Shown: piece after piece, positions 55,636 through 64,000 of the stretch
How the letters are laid out: each line of letters starts with the position of its first letter
How positions within the stretch are numbered: the stretch's first letter is position 1
Source: Diplodia intermedia
Lineage: Eukaryota > Ascomycota > Dothideomycetes > Botryosphaeriales > Botryosphaeriaceae
Assembly: GCA_021495925.1 (NCBI GenBank)
Contig: JAKEKT010000022.1
Coordinates: 310,001 to 374,000, forward strand
Length of the DNA: 64,000 nucleotides
Reading direction: 5' to 3'
Notes under the pieces: model-generated
Told to the model about the DNA's origin: nothing
Seen by the model: only the letters and a program-made list of their open reading frames with translations
The model's database searches: none
Program-made: the position numbers and the translations under genes

Positions 55636-56965
55636 CGTAGTAAGTAGATGAGTGTCTGTCTGAACCGCAAGCGGTTAGGAAATAGGGCGCCATGCGGAGA
55701 TGGAGCATCTTGGGAGCTCGCGAAGATCTTGGGACGCGAAGATCTGGAGGGAGATGCCGGACGATGGTGTAGACTTACATGACAGGGGTGTTGATGTCGA
55801 GATCTTCTCGAAGAGAAGGGAACTTCTGCGGTAACAGTGATCTTGCGTCAAGCTGTGGCGTCGATGACGAAGATCTGTGTGGGAGACGCGTTGGTGTGAG
55901 TGAAGGGTTGGAGGGCGACCTCTGCCCATTATATAGGTGGGCGTTTCCGTAGAAACACCAGGCGAGAGAACGACACGTGCCCGCACCCAGCACTCTCCCA
56001 CAAAGGAAGGCGCAGAAAATCGAAGGCACGTGAAAACATGTGTCGCGGTAGTGATGCCTTGGGGGAACTTGCGTCTTGTTATTAGACATTTGACAGGCAG
56101 AAGCTCTAGATCTTCTTAGCGCAGTCACACATATCTCTAGCATACTCATGCTGATCTATTTCTTTGCGTCTATGCACTAGATAATGCTTCTGCGTTTGGT
56201 ATCCATTCCCAGAATGCTCGCTGAAGACGAACACTCCCCTCACTGCTCTCCATCCGTGCTCCCACTGCCACATAGTTAGGCCCCATTGGTTCATAATATC
56301 ATTCAAAGAACAGAACCAATGCCCACATCTTATTTTACGTCAGCTGTGCGACTATATTAGATCCTTCTCCATCAGGTACACCCTGACTCCAACGACGTCA
56401 AGTACTGCATGCGTCGCCTTTCCATCCTTGTTATCAGTTCCAATAATGCCGTCGGATACTCGCGATTATTGATATAAGACGTTTCTGCTGATACATGATG
56501 TGCTACGCTAATGCGCTTGCTGCAGCTCCGACTTCGAAAGGCGTCAGCTACCGCTCTCCTTCGCCGACAAAGCAATTACGTGCAACGGTTTGGATGTGCG
56601 AGGAATCACTGTTGGCGACGAGAACGACAGAAGTCGAATGGGGTTGAATTCTCCAAGCATAATATTTTTGTTTTAATCATATCTCGTCATCAATGGAGTC
56701 AAATGCCTTGGGTTTTCCGCAAAGCGAAGTCGCGTTTCCCAGGTTGAAATCTTTCAACGATATTTGCTTTCGTCAAGACCACATCGAGAAGCTCTAGCAT
56801 GCTCTAGCGGAGATACGCCACTTGTGTGATCCTCGTAACATAAACGATCCCGAGGTGGCAGCGCGGGGGCCTGCGCTGCACTTATCCGCGGCGTGCCTTT
56901 TATTATGATTTCTTAGCATTGGCAATCGGTTCTTGTCCGAGCCCATGCCAACCATGTCGTAGCGC
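55636..56965. other. 1.3-kb intergenic region
   Basis: It holds the leader and promoter of the acidic-protein gene and the 3' flank of the ankyrin gene. The part 56090-56800 is AT-richer, without coding signal or a repeat I could match. Confidence 0.5.
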
Positions 56966-57658
56966 TCACTCCTCTCTTCTCCTGACGTTCCTATCTTGAG
57001 ACTGTGCTTCCGACTTCATGCCACCAATGGCACCTTCCACCAGGCGCCTCAACTCGGCTTGCGCTTCCTCGCTCTGGTAGTCTTCCCGCGCAGCCAGCTC
57101 CTCGATCTTCCGCCTAAACTCAGGATCCACGACATCCTCGGGCACATCGTTTGCCGACATGGTTCCCACGTTCACCTTGATGCCGTCGGGCAGCGGGGGC
57201 GGGTGGGTCAGGCTTTCGGCGCCGTTCTGGTGCACATCAGCAACGGCGGCCATGGCATCGCCATTGCCGGCGCCCGCCATCCTACTCCGCAGGTACGCGG
57301 CGACCAGGGGGAAATCGGCCTCGGCCTCGACCTTCTCCTCGGCGGTCTGGCCCTCGTCGTTGCGCGCGTTTATGTCGGCGCCCAGCTCCTCGCACAGGCA
57401 GCGGGCGGCGTCGACGGACTCGGCGGCGAACAGCGGCGTCTCTTGGTCCTCGTCGCGGATGTCGGGCGAGACATTGTAGGTGCGCACGAGGGCGCGCAGC
57501 AGGTCGAGGTGGCCGTAGGAGCAGGCGGCGTGGGCCAGCGAGTAGCCGTGGGCGTCGCGGGCGGCGGCGAGCTGCGGGTGGGCAGGCAGCTGGGCGAGCA
57601 CGGCGGCCGGGTCGTCGGCGGCGAGGTTGAGCAGGCGGTCGATGGAGGGTTGGGCCAT
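56966..57658 (-). CDS. small ankyrin-repeat protein (Yar1-like size)
   Basis: A single exon of 230 residues. Ankyrin repeats cover about residues 30-110: AARDAHGYSLAHAACSYGHL with LLRALV, then DEDQETPLFAAESVDAARCL, then LGADINARNDEGQTAEEK. A disordered linker and a helical acidic C-terminus follow (DPEFRRKIEELAAREDYQSE). The layout, two to three repeats plus an acidic tail, resembles yeast Yar1, a chaperone of ribosomal protein Rps3, and S. pombe SPCP1E11.10. That link is by architecture only. It is divergent from the PAP2 gene with 469 bp between. Confidence 0.82.
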   Translation of the reverse strand: MAQPSIDRLLNLAADDPAAVLAQLPAHPQLAAARDAHGYSLAHAACSYGHLDLLRALVRTYNVSPDIRDEDQETPLFAAESVDAARCLCEELGADINARNDEGQTAEEKVEAEADFPLVAAYLRSRMAGAGNGDAMAAVADVHQNGAESLTHPPPLPDGIKVNVGTMSANDVPEDVVDPEFRRKIEELAAREDYQSEEAQAELRRLVEGAIGGMKSEAQSQDRNVRRREE

Positions 57659-58127
57659 TGTGGCTGGGGCTGCGGGACTGGGCGATTATTTTTGTGTTGG
57701 ACGAAGTCTGAATAATGAGTTGTTTAGCGGGCAGTCCCGCCCAGGCTTGGCCCGCCGATCGGCGACAGGGGCTGCAGCAGGGTGCGCCCTCGGCAGCTCG
57801 GCAGCTCCGCAGCACTCGCCTCCGCGCACCAAGCGCGCGCGAAGAGGCCGGCCGGGGTTTGAGCAGCCACGGCCCCGCCGCGTTTCGCTGGCCCAGACGC
57901 ACGCGGAGCCCCAGGTCAGCCCCGGCGACTTTTGGCGGAGGCCGGCGGAGGCAAGGCGGGAGGGGCGTCTGACGCGGGCCAAGCGTTTCTGAGTCTAAGC
58001 CTCCTCCCGTGTCGCGTGCCTTTTCCAATCGATCGCGCGGCGGGAGCTGCTGTCTCACGGCCACGGTCCTTTTCCGGGCCCTGGCAGCAGCACCGCCGGT
58101 CAAGCGTAAGATTAACAGCCTGGGCAC
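57659..58127. promoter_or_regulatory. 469-bp divergent promoter region, very GC-rich
   Basis: The spacer between divergent start codons holds both leaders and promoters. It is strongly GC-rich and therefore open in several frames. No specific factor site could be named. Confidence 0.45.
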
Positions 58128-59684
58128 ATGTCGACAAGCTCCGCGTTGCTGCTCCCTCGCCGGCCTTCTTCCTCCTCCACCTCGTCCAACGCGTCTCCGA
58201 CCGCATCGCCGCACCTCCCGCTCCCCGGAGCCATGCCCATCAACATCCGGGCCCTCGGCCTGCCTTCGAAGCGGCTTGTGGCTTCATACATCCTCGACTG
58301 GATCGTCATCATGTACGCACCTCTCGCTCGCTTGCGCCCGTCCCTGCATTAACACAAACAGTGCCATCGCTGCTGTCGGCGCGGCCTGGAACGACATCAC
58401 GCCGTATCATCGCCCGTTTTCCGTGCTTGACCTCTCTATTTCCTTCCCCCACACCGACCCGGAGACTGTCCCGACATGGTTGCTGGTTGTCGTCGCCCTC
58501 GTCGTTCCCGCAGTCACCGTTTTCTTCGTCTCTTTGATCTTCGTGCCGGGACCAACCGCCAACCCGTCGACCCCGAAGACGCTGATATGGCGCCGCAAGT
58601 TTTGGGAGTGGAACAGTAAGTTTCCCCCTCGTGTGCCTTCGTATTCCTTCGACATTCGCGTGCTGACTTGATCTTTCAGCCGGCTGGATGGGGCTTGGAC
58701 TCAGCCTCGCAACCGCCTTCATGCTTACCCAGGGCTCGAAGCTTCTGTTCGGCAAGCCGCGACCTGACCTGCTTGCCCGATGCAAGCCCGACCTGTTCAG
58801 GCTCCAAAGTGCCACGACCGGTGGCTATGGCCAGGACATCTCGCCTCGCTGGGTGCTCGTCACTTCCGACATCTGCACGCAAACTGACATGGACATCCTC
58901 AACGATGGCTTTAAAAGTTTCCCCAGCGGCCATGCGTCCTGTGAGTCTCCTTCCCAGCCAATCATTTTCATCCAAAGCTCCGTCTGACAACAGCCTCTCC
59001 GCAGTCGCCTGGTCCGGTCTCCTCTATCTCTTCCTCTTCCTCTGTTCCAAATTCGCCATCGCCATCCCCTTCCTCCCGCCGCGCCCCTACTCCGCCGACC
59101 CCAACCACACAGCCCTCGAGCGCGAGCAACGCCTCTCCTTCCCGCTGTCGTCGCTCCGCCGCCAAAACAGCAGCAAGCCCTCCCACGCCAGCTCTTCGCT
59201 CGACACCAACACCGAGGGCGCCACCCCCGTCGTCCCCATCCGCAACCAGGCCGCGGCGCCGCCGACGTGGGTGCTCGTGCTGGCGCTGGTGCCGCTGGGC
59301 GCCGCCATCTACATCACGGCCTCGCGCTTCTTCGACTTCCGCCACCACGGCTTCGACCTCATCGTCGGCTCCACCATGGGCATCGTGTGCGCCTGGTTCT
59401 CCTTCCGCTGGTACCATCTGCCCATCCGCCAGGGCGCCGGCTGGGCCTGGGGCGCCCGCTCCAGGGATCGCGCCTTCTGCATCGGCCTCGGCATGGGCAG
59501 CTACGTTGGGACCGAGGGGTGGGCCAGCGCGAAGGATGATGATGATGACGACAGGCATGATGTTGGACCGGCGCCGGATTTGGAGCAGGGTGGTGGTGGT
59601 AGCGGTGCTGCAGCGGCAAGCATGACGAGGTTGAATGGTCCGGGTTTGGATGGGCAGAGGGATAGTGGTGTCTCGAATGCTTAA
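58128..59684 (+). CDS. PAP2-family lipid phosphate phosphatase (Lpp1/Dpp1-like)
   Basis: Four exons (58128-58312, 58362-58615, 58680-58940, 59005-59684) give 459 residues with about six membrane helices. All three PAP2 phosphatase motifs are present: KLLFGKPRP (K-x6-RP) near residue 167, PSGHAS near 227 (split by intron 3 just after), and SRFFDFRHHGFD (SR-x5-H-x3-D) near 340. The family removes phosphate from diacylglycerol pyrophosphate, phosphatidate and related lipids in ER, Golgi or vacuole membranes. Between motifs 2 and 3 is a Ser-rich insert of about 75 residues. The C-terminal tail has a run of Asp and a Gly-rich stretch. Substrate preference cannot be told from sequence. Confidence 0.93.
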
Positions 59685-60063
59685 GAAGTAATGGGATCGT
59701 TGGTTTTTCAAAGGGAAATGGGAACGGCTGAATGGAAGGTCACGGGTGTATGATTACGGGGAACGGGGAGGGAACCTGGTACAATCTCACACGGTCTTCA
59801 GTGAAGATTTGGGTGGACGGAATGGGTGGACATGCTCACGAATACCTACGGGTCTTAATCACGTCTTTCGTACAATTTTGTTTTTTATGTGGGATATTAT
59901 CCCACTTTGTAGCATTTCATGTACCACGCATTGTTTTAGCTGATGGTAGCGTAAGAGTAATGACATCAACAGGACGAGCGAAGAGTAGGCTAGCCATTAA
60001 ACGCCGTCCGTAGTTCGTCAACCATAATATATCGTACACACACACATGCCCCCTTACTTCTCT
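59685..60063. other. convergent intergenic region
   Basis: A 379-bp spacer with two 3' flanks. AT-richer from 59860. A CA-dinucleotide run lies near 60036-60045. No gene. Confidence 0.5.
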
Positions 60064-60434
60064 CTACTGCCTCTTTTCCATGCTCGCGGCGCCCTCCTGC
60101 TGCATGCCCTCGCACCCCGTCACCTTGCCGGCCATCTCCTCGACGCGCCCGTAGCCGCTGGTGGCCGGGTCGCGGTCCGCCGACGCCTGCTTCATGGCGT
60201 CGACGGCGTGCGCCTTGGCCTGCTCGCCCGACTTTTGCCACGCGTTGCTGCCCGTGAGGGAGCCGATGGTGCTCTGTTTGCGGTATGAGTTTATCGAGGG
60301 CTTGAATTTGGGGGGAGGAGGAGGAGGAGGAGGAGAAAGAGTGGATTTACCTCTGCGGCGCCCTTGACGTACTCGGCGTGGCCGGAGACGAGGCCGGGGT
60401 TGGATGCGGGGTTGTTGGTGTTGTTGGAAGACAT
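60064..60434 (-). CDS. CsbD-like stress protein
   Basis: Two exons (60434-60351, 60273-60064) give 97 residues. The N-terminal block SNPGLVSGHAEYVKGAAEST runs across the splice site and leads into IGSLTGSNAWQKSGEQAKA, then YGRVEEMAGKVTGCEGMQQE. This is the small, Gly/Ala/Lys-rich pattern of CsbD-like proteins. In fungi these are described as stress-induced, and one Ustilago member binds mismatched and cruciform DNA. The role here is by family resemblance only. The intron contains a GGA-type purine repeat on the plus strand near 60311-60335. Confidence 0.82.
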
Positions 60435-60887
60435 GGTGTCGGCTAGGTAGGTGTGTGGCGGAACGGGGCCGTGGATCAAAGCGGTTGCGAGTTAGATGGT
60501 AGTAGATTGCAGGCGATGGGATGTTGTTGTAAGGGAGTGTCTGAGGACGACATGCTTTGTTTATAATTGCAACTAGCTCGCTTCTCATTCGTAGCTAGGT
60601 GGCTATGACGATGACGCTGCCTGGGCATTTCAATGCGTCCCTTGTGTTGACGTCATCCCCGCCTCACCATCCAACCCCACACGGGCACTAAGGGAACCTC
60701 AGGTGAGACATCCCCAGTGCGCCCGGAAAGTCGGTCTCTGATAGGCAAGAATATGGTACGAGACGCGTCTCACGCCTTGCCCATCATTTACTCTCTATTT
60801 GCTTAATCAACCCGCACTCTTTCCGAGCCGCGCGAGGGCCTTGATCATATCTCTATTGGGTATGTTGGTTGAATTTTGAGACAGTGA
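60435..60887. other. intergenic, promoter of the CsbD gene and trm11 3' flank
   Basis: A 453-bp spacer. I see no clear stress-response element and no further gene. Confidence 0.45.
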
Positions 60888-62708
60888 TCATTCGGGCTTC
60901 GCTCCCTGCTTTACGTCCTCGTCCTTGATGTTGAGGTCTGAGAGCTGTCGTGAGACTCCCTCCGTCGCCTGCTCCGCGCCAGTGGTGGCTGTCTCAGATG
61001 GGAATGGCGTCGCTCCTGGCGATGCCTCGGCTTCAGGTGCTTTGAAGCCTTGAAAGTACTGTTTGTGAATAGCTTAGCATCTACGCCCATGTCATGACAT
61101 CATTCAATTACCTTGCGGCGGAAAGCATTCAGCTCATCGGCATTGCTGCCGTGTTCCTTGGTTCGCTTGGTCCAAGCTACGGATTTGTCCACTTCCGCGT
61201 CGGGCATGCGGCGGTAAGTGAGCAGTCTCCGCGACCCTGAGGTGATGGTCAGCATGGGACACTCGCACTTGCTGGGGCAAAGGAAACTTACATTTATTGA
61301 ACGGCTGAACACAGACACTGGCAAGCTGCAAGCACGGATGCGAGGGGATCGCAATCTCGACGTCTTCGTCGTTCGCGGTTGGCATCCACATGGACAATCG
61401 CCCTTCGTCAACCAGCATCTCCGTCGAGAACTCCAGGATGTCATCGAGCATGGCCTCGAAGCTGTATGGCTTCTTCGGAGGGATGTATCCGTCGCGCCTG
61501 TGTTGTTGAATCATTGGTCAGTACGAATCCCCTTCAGCACCACCCCTTGGATATCGGGGGATGAACTCACAGATGCGCCCATTCTCCCTCAATCATCACC
61601 GCCTCCTGCCCGCCTCCGTCCTTCCTGCCGAGCACCTTCAATCCCTCTCTCACCCCATACGGCGGGTCGCATATAATGCCATCCAACCACCGGCCCTTTC
61701 TCAGCGGCGTGTTGGTGAGGTCGCTCACGAAGTTGTCGAGGAACCTCCCCATCAGCCCATACTGCCTGAAGTTCGCAACCACATCCTTCCCCTCCGCCTT
61801 GCCCCTGATGCTCCTCCCATCGATATCGCTCCCCACAGCCACCGCGCCATAATGCGCCGCCGCGACGCTGAAGCTACCCGTCCCAACAAACGGATCAAAG
61901 AACACCTTCCCAGGCGCCGCCAAGGCCAGATTCGCCGTGACCAGCGCCAACTCGGCATCCATGGACGTCGTGCTGATGTAGCGGCGCTTCTTGAGATCGT
62001 ACGTCACGACCGCCTTGCGCCCGCCGTCGGCGACCCACCGGCCGAGGAACACGCGCTTGGGCTCGCCCGGCGCGAACAGCTCGTACTCCTCGAAGATGCA
62101 CAGGTGCAGCTCGGCGTCCTTCATGCGGATCGGCCCGGCGAAGCCCAGGTAGCGGAAGCCGTCCATCAGCTCGCGCTGCGCCGCGCTGCCGCGCTTGCCC
62201 TGGAACGCGTCGACCGAGAAGCGGAACGAGGCTTGCGCGTAGTCCGCCCAGCGCGACGCCGTCCGTGACGCGACCGAGGCGTGCAGGGAGGAGTAGTCGG
62301 TCCCGCTGCCCCAGAGCTCGTAGATGCCCATGGTGAGGATGCTGCGGGATATTATGGCTCGGGCTGCTGCGTCCGAGGGCAGTGTGACGATGGCGAACGG
62401 GGTCTGAGAGAGAGGGGGGAAGGTGTGAGTGCAGGGTGTACGGTGTGATTAAAGAAACAACTGATATATAGTCCTAAGCTGGAGCATAGGAAAAGAGCAG
62501 AACGGCTTTAGATGGCACACGTATAATGCCCGCGAGACGAAATCGAAATGGACAAAAATGCGCGGTGAAATATAGCGTAATGTTGACTCACATCTTCAGA
62601 ATAGGAAAGGAAGTCCATTTCGACGCCGGCAAGAGTCGCCAATGACTCCAGCTCAGCCTTGCGGAAGCTCTCATGCTGCTGCACGCAGCGAACTAGGTAC
62701 TCCGGCAT
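60888..62708 (-). CDS. trm11: tRNA (guanine-10-N2)-methyltransferase catalytic subunit Trm11
   Basis: Five exons (62708-62592, 62403-61571, 61497-61292, 61236-61112, 61058-60888) give 483 residues. The N-terminus MPEYLVRCVQQHESFRKAEL and SLATLAGVEMDFLSYSEDTP fit Trm11. The central THUMP-like part includes ELHLCIFEEYELF. The Rossmann methyltransferase core has motif I DPFVGTGSFSVAAAHYGA near residue 207, GSDIDGRSIRG, and the catalytic DPPYGVREG near 283. After intron 2 follows YIPPKKPYSFEAMLDDILEF. With Trm112 the enzyme makes m2G at position 10 of tRNAs in the cytoplasm. The last 60 residues are acidic and disordered, ending DEDVKQGAKPE. All four junctions keep phase. Confidence 0.95.
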
Positions 62709-63804
62709 GGTGATGGGCGTGGTTTACAGACGCGGGCAAGCCTGCGCTGGGTAAAGAGTGAGTGGAAAGTAGGGTGGGCTCAGGGTCCTTCCTGCCTCTT
62801 TGTGTATGTACAGGTTCGGTTGGGAGCGTGGGAAGGAAGCAAGCAAAATCTTCCCCGCCGCAGGCAAGAGCCATCTTTCTGCGCCACAAGCGTGCAAAAT
62901 GGGCGCGAGACAGTGCCTGCATTCCCCTAGTTCATCCCGTCTTCATTGATCCCGCCCCAACTCCATTGCGCATCCAGACGACCGTGCAAAATTCCTGCCG
63001 TGCTTGATTCCATCCGCTTGCCGAGGAGCGATAAGCGGAGGATCATCGGCGATCTGGGTTATCAGCTCGTCCTGCTACTTCGATGTCTTCGTAGCTTTCA
63101 CATCCTTTACATACATTACTTCGTGAGTTCCATTTACACTTGCTGGCGCTTCAGAAAATCCTTCAGCCAGTTCCGATCCATAACGAATACATTCCCCCTG
63201 TACCGCGTACTCTGTAGCTGCAAAACCCATGCAAAGTCCGGAAAAAGCAAACCCAAAGCTAAAGGAAAGAAACGCGCAATGGCGCCCCTGCCTTTGCGCG
63301 CCCCACCCAACATCGCACCTAGCCCGATCCGACCATGTTCGAATGCCCGGGTATCATCGAAGAAACGCGAAACCAAAGCCAGAGCAGACGCGAAAATATA
63401 TAGGGAAACGAGAGGGAGAAAAACTGCGCCGGCAAGCTTGGTGGCGACGTCCATCGAAGCCGACTTGCTCATCCCCATTCCACCCTTGATGCAAAACTGA
63501 ATACGTAGCCCGTATTTTCTCCGCCTTCCGAGGACCTTGTTTCGATCCTGCCTTTGTGACCTCCCCTGGTACGCCGTGGAAATGCAGAATGGCCCACTGA
63601 CCATGTGTTCGTTGGTACGTGCGAATCGATTCCTTCGTCTTCAGCAATTACGCCTCGAAGCCGTACTCTCACCGCCCCTCTATCCCCCTAACTCGATTGA
63701 AAAAAAGTAACGAAACAAGCAAATCACTCAACTCCTTCACGTTTTCGTTTCCCTCGTGATGTCAAGCCACGGCCGGTAGTTGGTAACCATGCAAAGCTCG
63801 CGAG
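62709..63804. other. 1.1-kb intergenic region
   Basis: It holds the promoter of trm11 on the left and probably a long 3' UTR of the edge gene on the right. Frames at 62946-63500 (plus) and 63134-63604 (minus) overlap each other and look like composition artefacts. No RNA gene was seen. Confidence 0.45.
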
Positions 63805-63999
63805 TCAGTGCAGAAGCTTCTCCATATCTTTCGGATAATAGCCCGTTGGCGAAATCGTTCCTGTCAGCGTGTTCGGTCCTTCCCCCGTTCCAGCTGCCAC
63901 GTCGGCGTTGATTTCTGTCTTGATCTGCTTCGTCTCCAAGCTGAGGGCCTTGGGCGTATGCGGGTCGTTATGGGGAGGCGCCGTATTATTCTTGGCCGA
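63805..63999 (-). CDS. C-terminal end of an unrecognised gene, cut by window edge
   Basis: From the right edge a minus-strand frame of 64 codons runs to TGA at 63807-63805. It reads KALSLETKQIKTEINADVAA, then GPNTLTGTISPTGYYPKDME and KLLH at the end. The sequence is polar and protein-like, and it is the only open minus-strand frame of this character here. No domain is visible and I do not recognise the family. It could be an internal or last exon. Confidence 0.5.
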   Translation of the reverse strand, partial: SAKNNTAPPHNDPHTPKALSLETKQIKTEINADVAAGTGEGPNTLTGTISPTGYYPKDMEKLLH

Positions 64000-64000
64000 T

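Noticed and set aside
57282..58214. Minus-strand open frame of 310 codons overlapping the ankyrin gene and its promoter
   Set aside because: Arg/Pro/Gly-rich composition in very GC-rich DNA, in a different frame from the ankyrin repeats.
59756..59830. Possible further repeat arm (TGGTACAATCTCACAC...)
   Set aside because: Only short scattered matches to the family; no conserved hairpin or partner arm.
62584..62590. TGACTCA as a Gcn4/CPC1 site in trm11
   Set aside because: It is formed by the splice donor GTGAGTCA of intron 1, so it has a simpler explanation.
62946..63500. Overlapping plus and minus frames of 184 and 156 codons (minus: 63134-63604)
   Set aside because: Neither shows family resemblance. 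The region probably is the 3' UTR of the edge gene. The hydrophobic stretch in the minus frame is interesting but unsupported.

Overview
The window is nuclear DNA of a filamentous ascomycete (Pezizomycotina; Dothideomycetes is my guess, not shown). Most genes carry several short introns (about 47 to 140 nt) with GT...AG ends and CTAAC/CTGAC-like branch sites. The protein set is typical fungal housekeeping and signalling, the spacers are GC-rich and up to 4.3 kb long, and a dispersed 5S rRNA gene lies on its own. I see no operon, CRISPR array, phage or plasmid feature, and no secondary-metabolite cluster. I reconstructed exons by hand. All complete models keep frame across every junction and end on a stop, but splice sites are predictions.

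Layout. 1-5185: a UCS-family myosin chaperone (Cro1/She4, minus, cut by the left edge) shares a 295-bp divergent promoter with a cyclic-nucleotide phosphodiesterase (CPD1-like). The latter converges on argininosuccinate synthase. 5758-10019: the HOG-pathway MAPKKK (Ssk2/SskB). 10020-14244: gene-poor spacer. 14245-18045: ammonium permease, then the U2 snRNP factor Cus2/HTATSF1. 18801-20480: a Ser-rich single-pass surface protein. 20481-24884: spacer with an intact 5S rRNA gene and a decayed 5S fragment. 24885-27159: Puf6. 28055-33838: two uncharacterised fungal proteins, one on each side of a repeat-bearing spacer. 36219-37129: a PNPOx-fold protein with a C-terminal membrane segment. 39464-43647: inositol hexakisphosphate kinase Kcs1. 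44256-47839: Ric1, the Ypt6/Rab6 exchange-factor subunit. 48929-51075: an orphan fungal regulator without zinc cluster. 51751-52162: an I78 protease-inhibitor homologue. 52442-57658: a coiled-coil protein, an unknown acidic protein and an ankyrin protein. 58128-59684: PAP2 lipid phosphatase. 60064-60434: CsbD-like stress protein. 60888-62708: Trm11 tRNA methyltransferase. 63805-63999: C-terminus of an unrecognised gene.

The genes do not form one pathway. They cover stress signalling (Ssk2, Kcs1, the surface protein, CsbD), nitrogen and arginine metabolism (ammonium permease, Arg1), RNA processing and ribosome biogenesis (Cus2, Puf6, Trm11, CPD1) and trafficking or cytoskeleton (Ric1, Cro1).

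The most unusual DNA is a family of diverged palindromic repeats of roughly 180-215 bp, with single-arm relics, found only between genes. Their arms carry a conserved small hairpin and, in the best copy, tRNA-like A and B boxes. A 43-bp 5S fragment differs from the neighbouring 5S gene almost only by C-to-T and G-to-A changes, as expected for RIP. I found no clear novel multi-gene system.
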